DNA of 64,000 nucleotides from a virus (IMGVR_UViG_3300028802_000007:62001-126000), one strand, 5' to 3'. Numbered from the stretch's first letter, positions 24,969-32,899 are shown. Translations and numbers: made by a program. Notes: generated by a model from the letters alone, not told the origin.

Positions 24969-25562
24969 ATGAAGGTCTTGGTCGTCTGTGAGTACAGCGG
25001 GCGCGTCAGGGACGCGTTCAGGGCTGAGGGGCACGAGGCCATCTCGTGCGACCTCCTGCCCACTGAGGTCCCCGGGCCTCACATCATCGGGGACGCCCTT
25101 GAGGCGATCCGCGCTGAGAAGCCCGACCTCCTCATCGCCCACCCGCCCTGCACCTACCTCGCCAACTCAGGCGTCCGGTGGCTGTACGGCGGCAAGGGCA
25201 CCACCATCGACCCGGTCCGCTGGGCGCAGATGGTCGAGGGCGCGGCCTTCTTCAAGGCCCTCCTCAACGCCGACGTCCCGATGGTCGCGGTCGAGAACCC
25301 GGTGATGCACGGCTTCGCCCGGGACCTCATCGGCCAGCGGGCCAACCAGTTCATCCATCCGTGGCAGTTCGGCCACGGCGAGCAGAAGTCCACAGGGCTC
25401 TGGCTCCGTGGTCTGCCCCTCCTGACCCCGACCGACGTGGTCGAGGGCCGGGAGCAGCGGGTCTGGCGGATGGGTCCGTCGGCTGACCGCTGGAAGGAAC
25501 GCAGCCGCACGTTCAGCGGCATCGCGGCTGCCATGGCAGCCCAGTGGGGAGGTCAGCGATGA
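24969..25562 (+). CDS. small DNA cytosine methyltransferase-like protein
   Basis: 197 residues. MKVLVVCEYSGRVRDAF is the SAM-binding motif, HPPCTYLANSGVRWL the catalytic P-C loop, and VENPVMHG the E-N-P motif of C5-cytosine methyltransferases. Shorter than normal and lacking the large target-recognition domain, as in many compact phage versions. It may modify phage DNA or act on a smaller target. Coupled to the next gene by ATGA. Confidence 0.7.
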   Translation: MKVLVVCEYSGRVRDAFRAEGHEAISCDLLPTEVPGPHIIGDALEAIRAEKPDLLIAHPPCTYLANSGVRWLYGGKGTTIDPVRWAQMVEGAAFFKALLNADVPMVAVENPVMHGFARDLIGQRANQFIHPWQFGHGEQKSTGLWLRGLPLLTPTDVVEGREQRVWRMGPSADRWKERSRTFSGIAAAMAAQWGGQR

Positions 25563-25828
25563 CTGAGGACATCAACGCCATCCGGGCGAGGAACGAGGCC
25601 AACCGCGAGGCCCACAGGGTCGCGGCGCTGGCACGGCAGGAGGCCTACCGGGCCTCCCCTGAGTACAGGGAGGCCAGGTTGGCGCGGATCAACTCTGGCC
25701 TGTGCGTCATCGATGACGACCAGTGCGTCACCCACGGGGTCCCCGGCGACTTCGGCCACTACCTCGACACCCGCCCCGCTGAGGACCGGGGCCACAACCC
25801 GGTCAGCGGCATCGCCTACAACGACTGA
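25559..25828 (+). CDS. small charged protein, unknown
   Basis: 89 residues; helical, Arg/Glu/Ala-rich first half (RARNEANREAHRVAALARQE), then CVIDDDQCVTHGV. Overlaps the methyltransferase stop by ATGA; its own TGA begins repeat element 2. Confidence 0.75.
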   Translation: MTEDINAIRARNEANREAHRVAALARQEAYRASPEYREARLARINSGLCVIDDDQCVTHGVPGDFGHYLDTRPAEDRGHNPVSGIAYND

Positions 25829-25880
25829 CCCTCACGGGAGCCCTGACCTCAGGGCTCCAGCGAGCGCCAGACAGGCACTC
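25826..25880 (+). repeat. stop-to-start double stem-loop, copy 2
   Basis: TGACCCTCAC, stem GGAGCCCTGA/TCAGGGCTCC (10 bp), then GAGCGCC-AGACA-GGCACTC and AAGGAG. Confidence 0.85.
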
Positions 25881-25895
25881 AAGAAGGAGAAGAGC

Positions 25896-26255
25896 ATGGC
25901 ACTCACCAAGTCCGATCTGGAACGGGCCATCGAGGACGAGCGCCGTCAGGGCACCGTCGGATACAACGAGGGCGATGGCCGCAGCCAGCGGCTCCGGGCC
26001 AAGGGCGCGACCATCGTGGTCCGCGAGGCCAACGCCAAGGGCTGGTCGTACGACGACCTCGTCCTCTGGGTGGACTCCAAGTACGGGCGCTGGTTCTGGG
26101 ACAGCCTGTACGGCTGCGACGACCCTGAGGGCGCGGCCCGGGCGGTCACCCTCGACTGGGTCGAGCCCGGGGAAGGCGACTACGTCTACGACCCGACTCC
26201 CTACACCGTGGCGGTCGCCCGCAGTGGTGAGTGGGGCTCGCAGCGACCTCGCTGA
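25896..26255 (+). CDS. early cassette protein, unknown
   Basis: 119 residues. TKSDLERAIEDERRQGTVGY and a Trp/Tyr-rich core (DSKYGRWFWDSLYG). Single-gene cassette bounded by stem-loop elements 2 and 3. No family recognised. Confidence 0.75.
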   Translation: MALTKSDLERAIEDERRQGTVGYNEGDGRSQRLRAKGATIVVREANAKGWSYDDLVLWVDSKYGRWFWDSLYGCDDPEGAARAVTLDWVEPGEGDYVYDPTPYTVAVARSGEWGSQRPR

Positions 26256-26309
26256 CCCTCACGGGAGGCCCACGAGCTTGGGCCTCCGGCGAGCGCCAGA
26301 TGGGCACTC
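26253..26309 (+). repeat. stop-to-start double stem-loop, copy 3
   Basis: TGACCCTCAC, stem GGAGGCCCA/TGGGCCTCC, then GAGCGCC-AGATG-GGCACTC and AAGGAG. Confidence 0.85.
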
Positions 26310-26323
26310 TAGAAGGAGAACAG

Positions 26324-26497
26324 ATGGACAGCCAGAACGGAGTCTCCGCTCTGATCCTGACGCCTCAGGACCGTCGCGACCTACAGGCCGCACTGGTCGA
26401 GGCCATCGACACCGCCGACACGACGGCGGACTACAACAGCCCTCAGGTCGCCCGCTGGGTGGCCCTCATCAACCTCATCGAGGAGGGCAACAAGTGA
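26324..26497 (+). CDS. 57-residue helical protein
   Basis: AAGGAG upstream of ATG 26324. Helical with LTPQDRRDLQAALVEAIDTA and WVALINLIEEGN. Ends in GTGA overlap with the next gene. Unknown. Confidence 0.7.
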   Translation: MDSQNGVSALILTPQDRRDLQAALVEAIDTADTTADYNSPQVARWVALINLIEEGNK

Positions 26498-26919
26498 GCA
26501 CCGGAGCCGACTGCCAGTTCAAGGAGGTCACACCGGGCCGCTGGTCGTACGCCCTTCAGGAGTGGCCCTACGGCGACTCGAACGAGTACACCTCGTACGG
26601 ACCCTTCGCCTCGTTCGCGATCGCGCGGGACCACCTCGACCAGAACCACGCCAACCCGGGCGGCTGGATGACCACCATCCATCCGACAGGCCACGTCCAC
26701 GAGTGGACGACCGACCGTGGTGCCTACGTCCCGGCGGGCGTGGTGGTCACCATCCGCGTCGAGTCGCTGGGTCAGGACCCGACGCCTGAGGCCCTCCTGA
26801 AGTTGATCACCAAGAAAGGTGCCCTGACCACTGACCACCTCAGCATCAGGCCTGAGACGCGCTACGACATGAACGCCAAGGTCACGTCCTGCGAGTCCTG
26901 CAACCAGCAGAAGCCCTGA
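26494..26919 (+). CDS. early cassette protein, unknown
   Basis: 141 residues from GTG at 26494. Contains YGPFASFAIARDHLDQ, THP-type His residues and a C-terminal CESCNQQKP. Its TGA starts element 4. No family recognised. Confidence 0.7.
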   Translation: MSTGADCQFKEVTPGRWSYALQEWPYGDSNEYTSYGPFASFAIARDHLDQNHANPGGWMTTIHPTGHVHEWTTDRGAYVPAGVVVTIRVESLGQDPTPEALLKLITKKGALTTDHLSIRPETRYDMNAKVTSCESCNQQKP

Positions 26920-26972
26920 CCCTCACGGCTGGCCCCCACTGGGAGCCAGCAGCGAGTGCCAGATGGGTGCTC
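26917..26972 (+). repeat. stop-to-start double stem-loop, copy 4
   Basis: TGACCCTCAC, stem GCTGGC/GCCAGC with CCCACTGGG, then GAGTGCC-AGATG-GGTGCTC; a compensating G-U/G-C change compared with copies 1-3. Confidence 0.85.
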
Positions 26973-26991
26973 TAGCAACAGGAGGTCAACC

Positions 26992-27498
26992 ATGGCAAGC
27001 AAGTACCCCGACGTCGGGTCCTACAAGGCCTCGCCGGACAACCGCGACATCGCCCGTCGGGTCGAGTGCGACTTCGTCGCCAGCGGATCGGGCTCCTACT
27101 ACAGCCGCGCATGCTCCAACCTCGCGGCGTGGGTCAGGGTCTACCGCCACAAGGACGGCACGGTCACCACGACCAGCGACCTCCGGTGCCACCGCCACCG
27201 CGCCATCGATGAGCGCACCGCCACCAACCGCAAGTGGTCGAGCCAGTTCAACGCCGACGGCTCGTCCAACCTCATGTTCCCCCAGTTCGACCCGTTCGAC
27301 GGGATGGCTGCGGCCAAGCGTCTGATCCGCGAGGAACAGGCCAGGTTGCAGGAGGCCCGCCTCGCGGCCATCAGCGAGAAGGTCGCGGAGGCCGCCGCCT
27401 ACATCACAGCCCACATCGTCGGGCTGGACGAGGAGACGGTCGGCTCCCTCAACGCCATCCACGCCATGGCGACCCTTGGAACGCTGGTGGTCCGGTGA
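26992..27498 (+). CDS. early protein with Cys/His cluster, unknown
   Basis: 168 residues with AGGAGGTCAACC. N-terminal half has SYYSRACSNLAAWVRVYRHK and CHRHR, possible zinc ligands; C-terminal half is helical. GTGA overlap to the next gene. Unknown function. Confidence 0.75.
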   Translation: MASKYPDVGSYKASPDNRDIARRVECDFVASGSGSYYSRACSNLAAWVRVYRHKDGTVTTTSDLRCHRHRAIDERTATNRKWSSQFNADGSSNLMFPQFDPFDGMAAAKRLIREEQARLQEARLAAISEKVAEAAAYITAHIVGLDEETVGSLNAIHAMATLGTLVVR

Positions 27499-27788
27499 CC
27501 GCCGAAGAGGTCAGGGCTCGCTACCTCATCAGCGAGGCAGCTTGGGCGACCATGCGGGCGGTGACGCTCGAGGTCCACGACGTCACAGGCGAGGTCGTGG
27601 CCCTCGCCGTCCGGGGCGTGCCCTCGTTCTCAGAGCCTCAGGGCGAGGACAGCGACGAGTTCTTCTACGACGTGGACTGGCTCCAGTGGTTCAAGTTCGC
27701 CTACCCCGGTCGGAGCATCGTCGGGTCGATGGCTCCCGTTGATCAGGACACGGAGGAGGCGTTCGTCTGGTTCATCGCTCTGGACTGA
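27495..27788 (+). CDS. small acidic early protein
   Basis: 97 residues from GTG at 27495. Helix then strands, with an acidic aromatic patch DEFFYDVDWLQWFKFAYPG. Its TGA begins element 5. No family recognised. Confidence 0.7.
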   Translation: MTAEEVRARYLISEAAWATMRAVTLEVHDVTGEVVALAVRGVPSFSEPQGEDSDEFFYDVDWLQWFKFAYPGRSIVGSMAPVDQDTEEAFVWFIALD

Positions 27789-27840
27789 CCCTCACGGCTG
27801 GGGCTGACGGCCCCAGCAGCGAGTGCCAGATGGGCGCTTG
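27786..27840 (+). repeat. stop-to-start double stem-loop, copy 5
   Basis: TGACCCTCAC, stem GCTGGGGC/GCCCCAGC, then GAGTGCC-AGATG-GGCGCTT. Confidence 0.85.
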
Positions 27841-27859
27841 GGATCGCAGGAGGTCAACC

Positions 27860-28246
27860 ATGGACAAGGCACAGGTCAAGGTCATCCACGAAGAGGTCAG
27901 CGAGGCCATCAGGACCGTCTACGCCAAGCACGGCCTGACCATCACCAGCGACCGCGCCTCCTACGGCGAGGCGGAGTTCAACATCAGCGTCAAGGCCATC
28001 AGCACCAAGGCTGAGGATCAGGCCAAGACGTGGGCACAGTACGCACCGGTCTACGGCCTCCCCGTCGATGGCTTCGGTCAGTTGGTCACCATCAACCGCC
28101 AGCAGTACGTCATCACCGGGCTCGACCTGAACCGTCGAGGCTACGTCGTCCGGGTGAAGAACCTAGGCACCGGCAAGGTCAGCCTGTTCAAGGCCGATGC
28201 GATCCGGCGGGCACTCGCCCTCATCGACATCAGCAGCCCCGCCTGA
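27860..28246 (+). CDS. early cassette protein, unknown
   Basis: 128 residues with AGGAGGTCAACC. First half helical/charged; second half (GQLVTINRQQYVITGLDLNRR and GYVVRVKNLGTGKVSLFKAD) looks like a small beta-barrel of an RNA- or protein-binding type. Its TGA begins element 6. Confidence 0.75.
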   Translation: MDKAQVKVIHEEVSEAIRTVYAKHGLTITSDRASYGEAEFNISVKAISTKAEDQAKTWAQYAPVYGLPVDGFGQLVTINRQQYVITGLDLNRRGYVVRVKNLGTGKVSLFKADAIRRALALIDISSPA

Positions 28247-28299
28247 CCCTCACGGCTGAGGCCTCGCCGGCCTCAGCAGCGAGCGCCATGTCGGCACTC
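28244..28299 (+). repeat. stop-to-start double stem-loop, copy 6
   Basis: TGACCCTCAC, stem GCTGAGGCC/GGCCTCAGC, then GAGCGCC-ATGTC-GGCACTC. Confidence 0.85.
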
Positions 28300-28317
28300 A
28301 AGTACAGGAGGTCAACC

Positions 28318-28560
28318 ATGAGCCCCATCGAACTGGCAGAGCGTCTGGGCCAGAGCCCCGACCTCGACAACCGGGCAACAGGTGTCGCCATCATCGTGCG
28401 CGGCCTGTGCGACGACGACGGCGATCGCATGGGCTGGCCGATGACCGCAGCGGTCGTGGCCCGTGCGGCCAAGCACATCGGTGTCGAGCCCACAGCCGAG
28501 CTGGTGGAGGCGGTCCTCGAGCTCGCCCCGATCCTGCCCGACTTCTACCTCAACCGATGA
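28318..28560 (+). CDS. 80-residue helical protein
   Basis: AGGAGGTCAACC upstream. Helical (SPIELAERLGQSPDL, TAAVVARAAKHIGVEPTAE). Overlaps the next gene as ATGATGA. Unknown. Confidence 0.7.
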   Translation: MSPIELAERLGQSPDLDNRATGVAIIVRGLCDDDGDRMGWPMTAAVVARAAKHIGVEPTAELVEAVLELAPILPDFYLNR

Positions 28561-28871
28561 TGAACGACGTCAGCCTGGTCGGGCACTGCCCGGACTGCGA
28601 CTTCAACCTCGACGGCGGTGGCAACGAGGACTGCGAGACGTGCGCCGCAGAGCCCGCCTTTGTCACCGTGGTCGAGGCGGTGGACCGCGACATCGTCGTG
28701 GTCATCATCGCCTTCGACTCAGGCCGCGACCTCAAGGACAACCGCATCCTCAACTACCTCGTGGATCGGTGGCCGAACCACCGACCTCTGGCCGTCCAGA
28801 TGGACGGCTCCGTCATCACCGTGACCGACGCCGGGTTCGTCGCCATCCTCGACCTGAACATCGGAGGCTGA
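28557..28871 (+). CDS. zinc-ribbon early protein
   Basis: 104 residues. HCPDCDFNLDGGGNEDCETC is a four-Cys zinc ribbon; the rest alternates strands (DRDIVVVIIAFDSG, GSVITVTDAGFVAIL). ATG 28557 or 28560. Unknown function. Confidence 0.75.
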   Translation: MMNDVSLVGHCPDCDFNLDGGGNEDCETCAAEPAFVTVVEAVDRDIVVVIIAFDSGRDLKDNRILNYLVDRWPNHRPLAVQMDGSVITVTDAGFVAILDLNIGG

Positions 28872-28872
28872 C

Positions 28873-29181
28873 GTGCCTGACCGCGAGGAGCTCCCGGCTG
28901 GCCCGACCAACGCTGCCGCTGAGGTGTGGTACGAACTCCAGCGGCGCATCCAACAGCATCTACCTGTACCTGGGGTTGACACCCCGGCGGCCAAGCCTCA
29001 GACTCACGAGGTGAGGTCAACCGACGAACTCGAAGACGAGCCCGTGTGCGAGCACGTCCACGTCGAGAAGGACGACGACGGCGAGTTCGCCCGCCGGTTC
29101 TTCTGCCTCGACTGTCAGCAACAGGTCGTCCCGGGCGAGCCCGACGAAGACGGCGAGTCATTCTGGGAGGAGGTCAACTGA
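28873..29181 (+). CDS. acidic zinc-knuckle protein
   Basis: 102 residues from GTG. Acidic linker then CEHVHVEKDDDG...FCLDCQQQ, a likely C/H/C/C zinc site. Stop overlaps the next ATG region. Unknown. Confidence 0.7.
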   Translation: MPDREELPAGPTNAAAEVWYELQRRIQQHLPVPGVDTPAAKPQTHEVRSTDELEDEPVCEHVHVEKDDDGEFARRFFCLDCQQQVVPGEPDEDGESFWEEVN

Positions 29182-29513
29182 TGCCCATCATCATCGACGG
29201 CAACGTCACGGTCAGCGTCAAGACCCTCAAGATGCACGAGGGTCACGCCATCAAGGTCCACACCATCGACGGTCGGACGGGCCTGTACTGCGTCGATGAC
29301 GGCATCATCGAGCAGGAGCCCAAGCCCTCCACCTCGCTGTGGTGCGGCTGCCCGGATCGGGCCGAACATGACGAGGGTGTCGCCCTCCAGACCCAGTTCC
29401 GCAAGCAGTACCGCATCCCCAAGTCGTCGTGCGTCGGCTGCTATCTGGGCGACGACGGACCGTCGATGCACTCCTGCTACATCCACGCAGAGAAGGATTG
29501 GCCCACAGCCTGA
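29181..29513 (+). CDS. Cys-rich early protein
   Basis: 110 residues with GGAGGAGGTCAACTG. Cys at WCGCPDR, CVGCY and HSCYIH plus His give one or two zinc sites. Its TGA begins element 7. Unknown. Confidence 0.75.
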   Translation: MPIIIDGNVTVSVKTLKMHEGHAIKVHTIDGRTGLYCVDDGIIEQEPKPSTSLWCGCPDRAEHDEGVALQTQFRKQYRIPKSSCVGCYLGDDGPSMHSCYIHAEKDWPTA

Positions 29514-29570
29514 CCCTCACCCCAGCCGCTGATTGACCCAGCGGCTGGAGCGAGCGCCAGATTGGCACTC
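29511..29570 (+). repeat. stop-to-start double stem-loop, copy 7
   Basis: TGACCCTCAC, stem CCAGCCGCTG/CAGCGGCTGG, then GAGCGCC-AGATT-GGCACTC. Confidence 0.85.
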
Positions 29571-29588
29571 ATCAACAGGAGGTCAGCC

Positions 29589-30155
29589 ATGGCCGAAGCC
29601 ACCATCACCTACAAGGTGCCTCACTTCAAGGGCACAGCGGCACTCGACCGCTACGGCGACTACGACGGCAACGTCCTGCTCCAGGCACTGGTCAGCGGCG
29701 ACGGACCGGCGGTGGATCAGTTCCTCGCGGAACTCGCCATCAAGCAGAACGAGGAGTTCGACCGGACCGACGCCCGGTACGCCTATCAGGCCAAGGTCAT
29801 CGAGGCCATCGACCCAATCATCGCAGCGACCAGCCTCACGGGCTTCAAGGCCTACGCCAACACCGACCCCAAGACGCGCTACCGCCGACCGAAGATCACC
29901 AAGGAGGGCGAGGGCTGCCAAGCTGGCTACTGCGACCTCGCGGCCAAGTACCGGCTGCCCGATCCGCAGGAAGGCAACGACTGGGAGGCCTACACCCTCG
30001 CGTGCCAGAAGCACGCCATCAAGAGCATCAACAGCCGCGCTGACTTTGTGGCGAAGGGTGGGGTAGCGCCTCTCCGTCACGTCTACCTGACCAGCGACCA
30101 GCATCGCACCATCACTGATGCGATCCGCGAGGGCCTCAAGACCGTCAAGGCCTGA
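29589..30155 (+). CDS. early cassette protein, unknown
   Basis: 188 residues with AGGAGGTCAGCC. Helical domain (FLAELAIKQNEEFDRTDARY) followed by a Cys-containing linker and a C-terminal DQHRTITDAIREGLKTVKA. Single-gene cassette between elements 7 and 8. No family recognised. Confidence 0.75.
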   Translation: MAEATITYKVPHFKGTAALDRYGDYDGNVLLQALVSGDGPAVDQFLAELAIKQNEEFDRTDARYAYQAKVIEAIDPIIAATSLTGFKAYANTDPKTRYRRPKITKEGEGCQAGYCDLAAKYRLPDPQEGNDWEAYTLACQKHAIKSINSRADFVAKGGVAPLRHVYLTSDQHRTITDAIREGLKTVKA

Positions 30156-30208
30156 CCCTCACGCCAGCCCCCGGGCCGGGGGCTGGAGCGAGCGCCAGAC
30201 TGGCACTC
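30153..30208 (+). repeat. stop-to-start double stem-loop, copy 8
   Basis: TGACCCTCAC, stem CCAGCCCCC/GGGGGCTGG, then GAGCGCC-AGACT-GGCACTC and AAGGAGG. Last copy of the series. Confidence 0.85.
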
Positions 30209-30223
30209 AACAAGGAGGTCGCC

Positions 30224-30583
30224 ATGGGCATCACCTACGAAGAGGTGGACAAGTACTGGGACTCGACCATCGCCCGCCTCAAGGCGGAGTTCCCGGCGGA
30301 GTGGAGCATCACCGGCTACAAGGGCCATGGCACCCGCGACGGCGTGGCCTGGGTCGCCAAGCTGCGCCGCAACGGCAAGGTCGTCGGCTCTCTCGAAGAC
30401 TCCGGTGTCGGTGGGTCGGTCTTCATCGACTTCTGGACGAAGGTCGGCAACTCCATCGACTACGGCCACAACAGCGAGGACGCCAAGGCGTGGGCCGCTG
30501 CGATCGCAGCCGCGCTGCCCGACGAGAAGATCGAGCCTGACCAGATGGTCATCGAGGCCCTCCTCCAGCGAGCCGGCAAGTGA
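30224..30583 (+). CDS. small early protein, unknown
   Basis: 119 residues, AAGGAGG upstream. Helix-strand pattern (EEVDKYWDSTIARLKAEFP, GVAWVAKLRRNGKVVGSL, SVFIDFWTKVG). Stop overlaps the methyltransferase GTG. Unknown. Confidence 0.75.
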   Translation: MGITYEEVDKYWDSTIARLKAEFPAEWSITGYKGHGTRDGVAWVAKLRRNGKVVGSLEDSGVGGSVFIDFWTKVGNSIDYGHNSEDAKAWAAAIAAALPDEKIEPDQMVIEALLQRAGK

Positions 30584-31272
30584 AGGTTCTCGACCTCTAC
30601 TCCGGTCTGGGCGGCTGGTCACAGCCAGCCCTCGACGCCGGTCACGAGGTGGTCAGGGTCGAGTGGGACAAGCGCCTCGCGGCTGAGGTGCCCAACACCA
30701 TTCAGGCCGACATCACCGAACTGACGGCGACCGATCTCCTCAACATGTGCGACGGCAAGCCCGACCTGATCCTCGCCTCGCCTCCCTGCGAGTCGTGGTC
30801 GGTCATGGTCCTGTCACGCAACTGGTTCCCCGACTACACACCCAAGAGCCAGCGTGCGGTCGAGGCCATCCTCATGGTCAGCCACACACTGGAGTTGATC
30901 CACCAGCTCGACCCTGCCTTCTGGGTCATGGAGAACCCACGCGGCATGATGCGGAAGCATCCGGTGGTCGCCGGGCTGGAGCGTCGGACCATCACCTACT
31001 GCCACTACGGCGAGCAGCGCATGAAGCCGACCGATCTGTGGTCGGACCGCTGGCCCGCCAGCCTCACCCTCGCACCGGCGTGCAAGAACGGCGACCCCTG
31101 TCACGTCCGCGCACCTCGCGGCTCGATGACCGGGACCCAGGGCATGAAGGGCGACCGCAACGGCTACTGGACGAAGTCCCTCATCCCGTACCCGCTGGCA
31201 CGCGACGTCACCGACGCCGTCTGCCGCGACCTAGAGGCGGGCCACGTCGGCTCCAACCTCACGCTCTGGTAA
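30580..31272 (+). CDS. DNA cytosine methyltransferase-like protein
   Basis: 230 residues from GTG at 30580. MKVLDLYSGLGGWSQPALDA is motif I (SAM binding), ILASPPCESWSVM motif IV with the catalytic Cys, and FWVMENPRGMM motif VI of C5-cytosine methyltransferases. The target-recognition part is short. Second of three such genes here; likely protects phage DNA from host restriction. Confidence 0.8.
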   Translation: MKVLDLYSGLGGWSQPALDAGHEVVRVEWDKRLAAEVPNTIQADITELTATDLLNMCDGKPDLILASPPCESWSVMVLSRNWFPDYTPKSQRAVEAILMVSHTLELIHQLDPAFWVMENPRGMMRKHPVVAGLERRTITYCHYGEQRMKPTDLWSDRWPASLTLAPACKNGDPCHVRAPRGSMTGTQGMKGDRNGYWTKSLIPYPLARDVTDAVCRDLEAGHVGSNLTLW

Positions 31273-31283
31273 GGAGGTCAACC

Positions 31284-31529
31284 ATGGCTATCACGATGCG
31301 CTCGTCTGATCGCGCTGAGGTCATCCGCGAGATGGCCCGGGAGCTCCTCGCGAAGGCGGACTTACTGGACGGCACCTCGCCGTGCGTCTGCGGACACCTC
31401 CGCCAGAACCACGATCCGGCGGGCTGGAACGAGGGCTGGTGCAGCGGTGCCCAGACCACGCGGCGACCCAAGAACCAGATCATCGCCGCCGACGGCGACT
31501 GCAAGTGCGAGGAGTTCGAGGCATGGTGA
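31284..31529 (+). CDS. small Cys/His protein
   Basis: 81 residues with AAGGAGGTCAACC. Helical start, then CVCGHLRQNHDPAGWNEGWC and CKCEEFEAW, a probable zinc site with a common phage C-x-C-x-H pattern. Unknown role. Confidence 0.75.
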   Translation: MAITMRSSDRAEVIREMARELLAKADLLDGTSPCVCGHLRQNHDPAGWNEGWCSGAQTTRRPKNQIIAADGDCKCEEFEAW

Positions 31530-31744
31530 GAGAGCGAACACTGGCTGAGTACCGCGAAGCGATGGCCGCAGACAGCAACGCCTCGTTCTACGAGGAGCGC
31601 CGCCTCAACTTCCTGATCCTCGCCCTGCCTGACGGCCACCTTGGCACGGGGGAGATTGTCAGCGTCTCCTTCCGCGAGGGCATCGACTTCATCGATGAGG
31701 ACTGGCCTGAGTTCGGCAACTTCCTCATCTTGGAGACGGCATGA
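31523..31744 (+). CDS. small acidic protein, unknown
   Basis: 73 residues; start ATG 31523 overlaps the previous stop (GTG 31526 possible). Acidic, mixed helix/strand. Ends in ATGA overlap. Unknown. Confidence 0.7.
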   Translation: MVRERTLAEYREAMAADSNASFYEERRLNFLILALPDGHLGTGEIVSVSFREGIDFIDEDWPEFGNFLILETA

Positions 31745-32007
31745 AGACCAACGGACCGAAACTCGTCGGTGACTGGCGTCGCCGTCGCGGCTCCAAGACC
31801 GACGCCCACCTGTTCGACGGATCGGGGCACCACCCGTTCGACCAGCGACCGATGTGCGGCAAGGCCATCCGCCACATGAGCACCGAACCGGCGACGCTCT
31901 GGACGGGCACGCCCATCAGCCGGTCAGGCTCGTTCTGGGCGCTGCCCTGCACGGAGTGCCTCGTTCAGGCCATCACCCGCCAGCGCAAGGAGGTCAACCA
32001 TGCCTGA
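31741..32007 (+). CDS. small Cys/His early protein
   Basis: 88 residues. HLFDGSGHHPFDQRPMCGKAIRH and LPCTECLVQAI suggest a zinc site of His/Cys ligands. Its end overlaps the next gene by 8 bp, through the shared AAGGAGGTCAACC. Unknown. Confidence 0.7.
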   Translation: MKTNGPKLVGDWRRRRGSKTDAHLFDGSGHHPFDQRPMCGKAIRHMSTEPATLWTGTPISRSGSFWALPCTECLVQAITRQRKEVNHA

Positions 32008-32158
32008 GACACGACGCATCAAGGCCACCTACTACCCGGTGCGCCAAGCACACCCACGCCGGACCGACTGGGCCAGGGTCGCCCTGTTCATCGCTGGCGG
32101 CATCGTCGCCGCGATCGCGGTCTGGGCCTTCGTCGCCCTGTTCCTCGTGACGTTCTGA
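32000..32158 (+). CDS. 52-residue single-pass membrane protein
   Basis: AAGGAGGTCAACC upstream of ATG 32000. Basic N-terminus then one membrane helix (VALFIAGGIVAAIAVWAFVA). Stop overlaps the next ATG (TGATG). Confidence 0.7.
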   Translation: MPETRRIKATYYPVRQAHPRRTDWARVALFIAGGIVAAIAVWAFVALFLVTF

Positions 32159-32307
32159 TGTGCGGCAGGGAGGACGACCCGTCCATGACTGACGTCTGCA
32201 CCCGCTGCGGGCATCCCGCCACCGACCATGGCGGCGGCCCCGGCGAGGGCGAGTATCCCGATCTGCCGTGCGACTGCGGCTGCGACCGCTGGACGGAGGA
32301 GGGCTGA
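32158..32307 (+). CDS. 49-residue zinc-rich mini-protein
   Basis: Coupled at both ends by TGATG. VCTRCGHPATDH and CDCGCDRW contain six Cys and two His. Probably a small zinc-binding adaptor. Confidence 0.65.
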   Translation: MCGREDDPSMTDVCTRCGHPATDHGGGPGEGEYPDLPCDCGCDRWTEEG

Positions 32308-32711
32308 TGCCAGCCATCGACATCCCGGCGGAGATGCCCCAGCTCAAGGGCCTGTTCGTGGGCGGCTGCGTCGCTCGAGGAGACGGCTCCTCGTTCCGGG
32401 CTCGAGCTCACGCCCACACCTTGCCCAGCGACTACAAGGGCTGGGTCTGCGTCAGGGCAGCACATCGCGTGCTCACGCCCTCAGGCCGGCCCTCCCGTCT
32501 GATGTGGCACGAGTACGCCCACATCACCACCGGTCACGGACATGACGCCGTCTGGCGCGAGCGGATCACGGAGTACGGCTTCCCGGCGGAGGCCCACCGG
32601 TACATCAGGAAGAAGAGGCCGCCGCTCGTCTGGTATTGGTATGACCCCGCCACTGGCGAGCGCCAGACGGGTGCCCACCGCGAGATGGTCGCAGCACTGA
32701 GAGGAAGGTAG
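32307..32711 (+). CDS. HExxH-motif putative zinc metallopeptidase
   Basis: 134 residues. LMWHEYAHITTGHGHD matches the HExxH zinc-protease signature with a further His, as in ImmA/SprT-like peptidases, but the protein is small and no other subfamily motif is visible. It could cleave a host repressor or be a non-catalytic zinc protein. Catalytic role is an inference. Confidence 0.55.
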   Translation: MPAIDIPAEMPQLKGLFVGGCVARGDGSSFRARAHAHTLPSDYKGWVCVRAAHRVLTPSGRPSRLMWHEYAHITTGHGHDAVWRERITEYGFPAEAHRYIRKKRPPLVWYWYDPATGERQTGAHREMVAALRGR

Positions 32712-32713
32712 AC

Positions 32714-32899
32714 ATGGACATCACCGCGCTCATCATCGAGCTGGTCCAGGTTCGCGAGGTCTTCGGTGACCTCGAGGTCATGGTGGCACTGGAGCAGACA
32801 GGCGACGAACCTGTGACCGATGTCATCGTGCTGCCCGCCGACAAGCAGTTCCGCCGCGTCGTCAAGATCGCGGCGCTGGGAAAGCGTGACAACGCCTAG
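32714..32899 (+). CDS. 61-residue protein, unknown
   Basis: GAGGAAGG upstream. Strand-rich (DLEVMVALEQTGDEPVTDV) with a basic end. Resembles many short phage proteins; unknown function. Confidence 0.7.
   Translation: MDITALIIELVQVREVFGDLEVMVALEQTGDEPVTDVIVLPADKQFRRVVKIAALGKRDNA

Noticed and set aside
24972-26919. Long alternative plus-strand frames such as 24988-25305 and 25975-26919
   Set aside because: They are Arg/Pro/Ser-rich shadows of the coupled genes and lack their own ribosome sites.
32649-32680. A ninth copy of the double stem-loop (GCGAGCGCCAGACGGGTGCCC)
   Set aside because: Only the second half matches by chance inside a coding region; there is no TGACCCTCAC or first hairpin.
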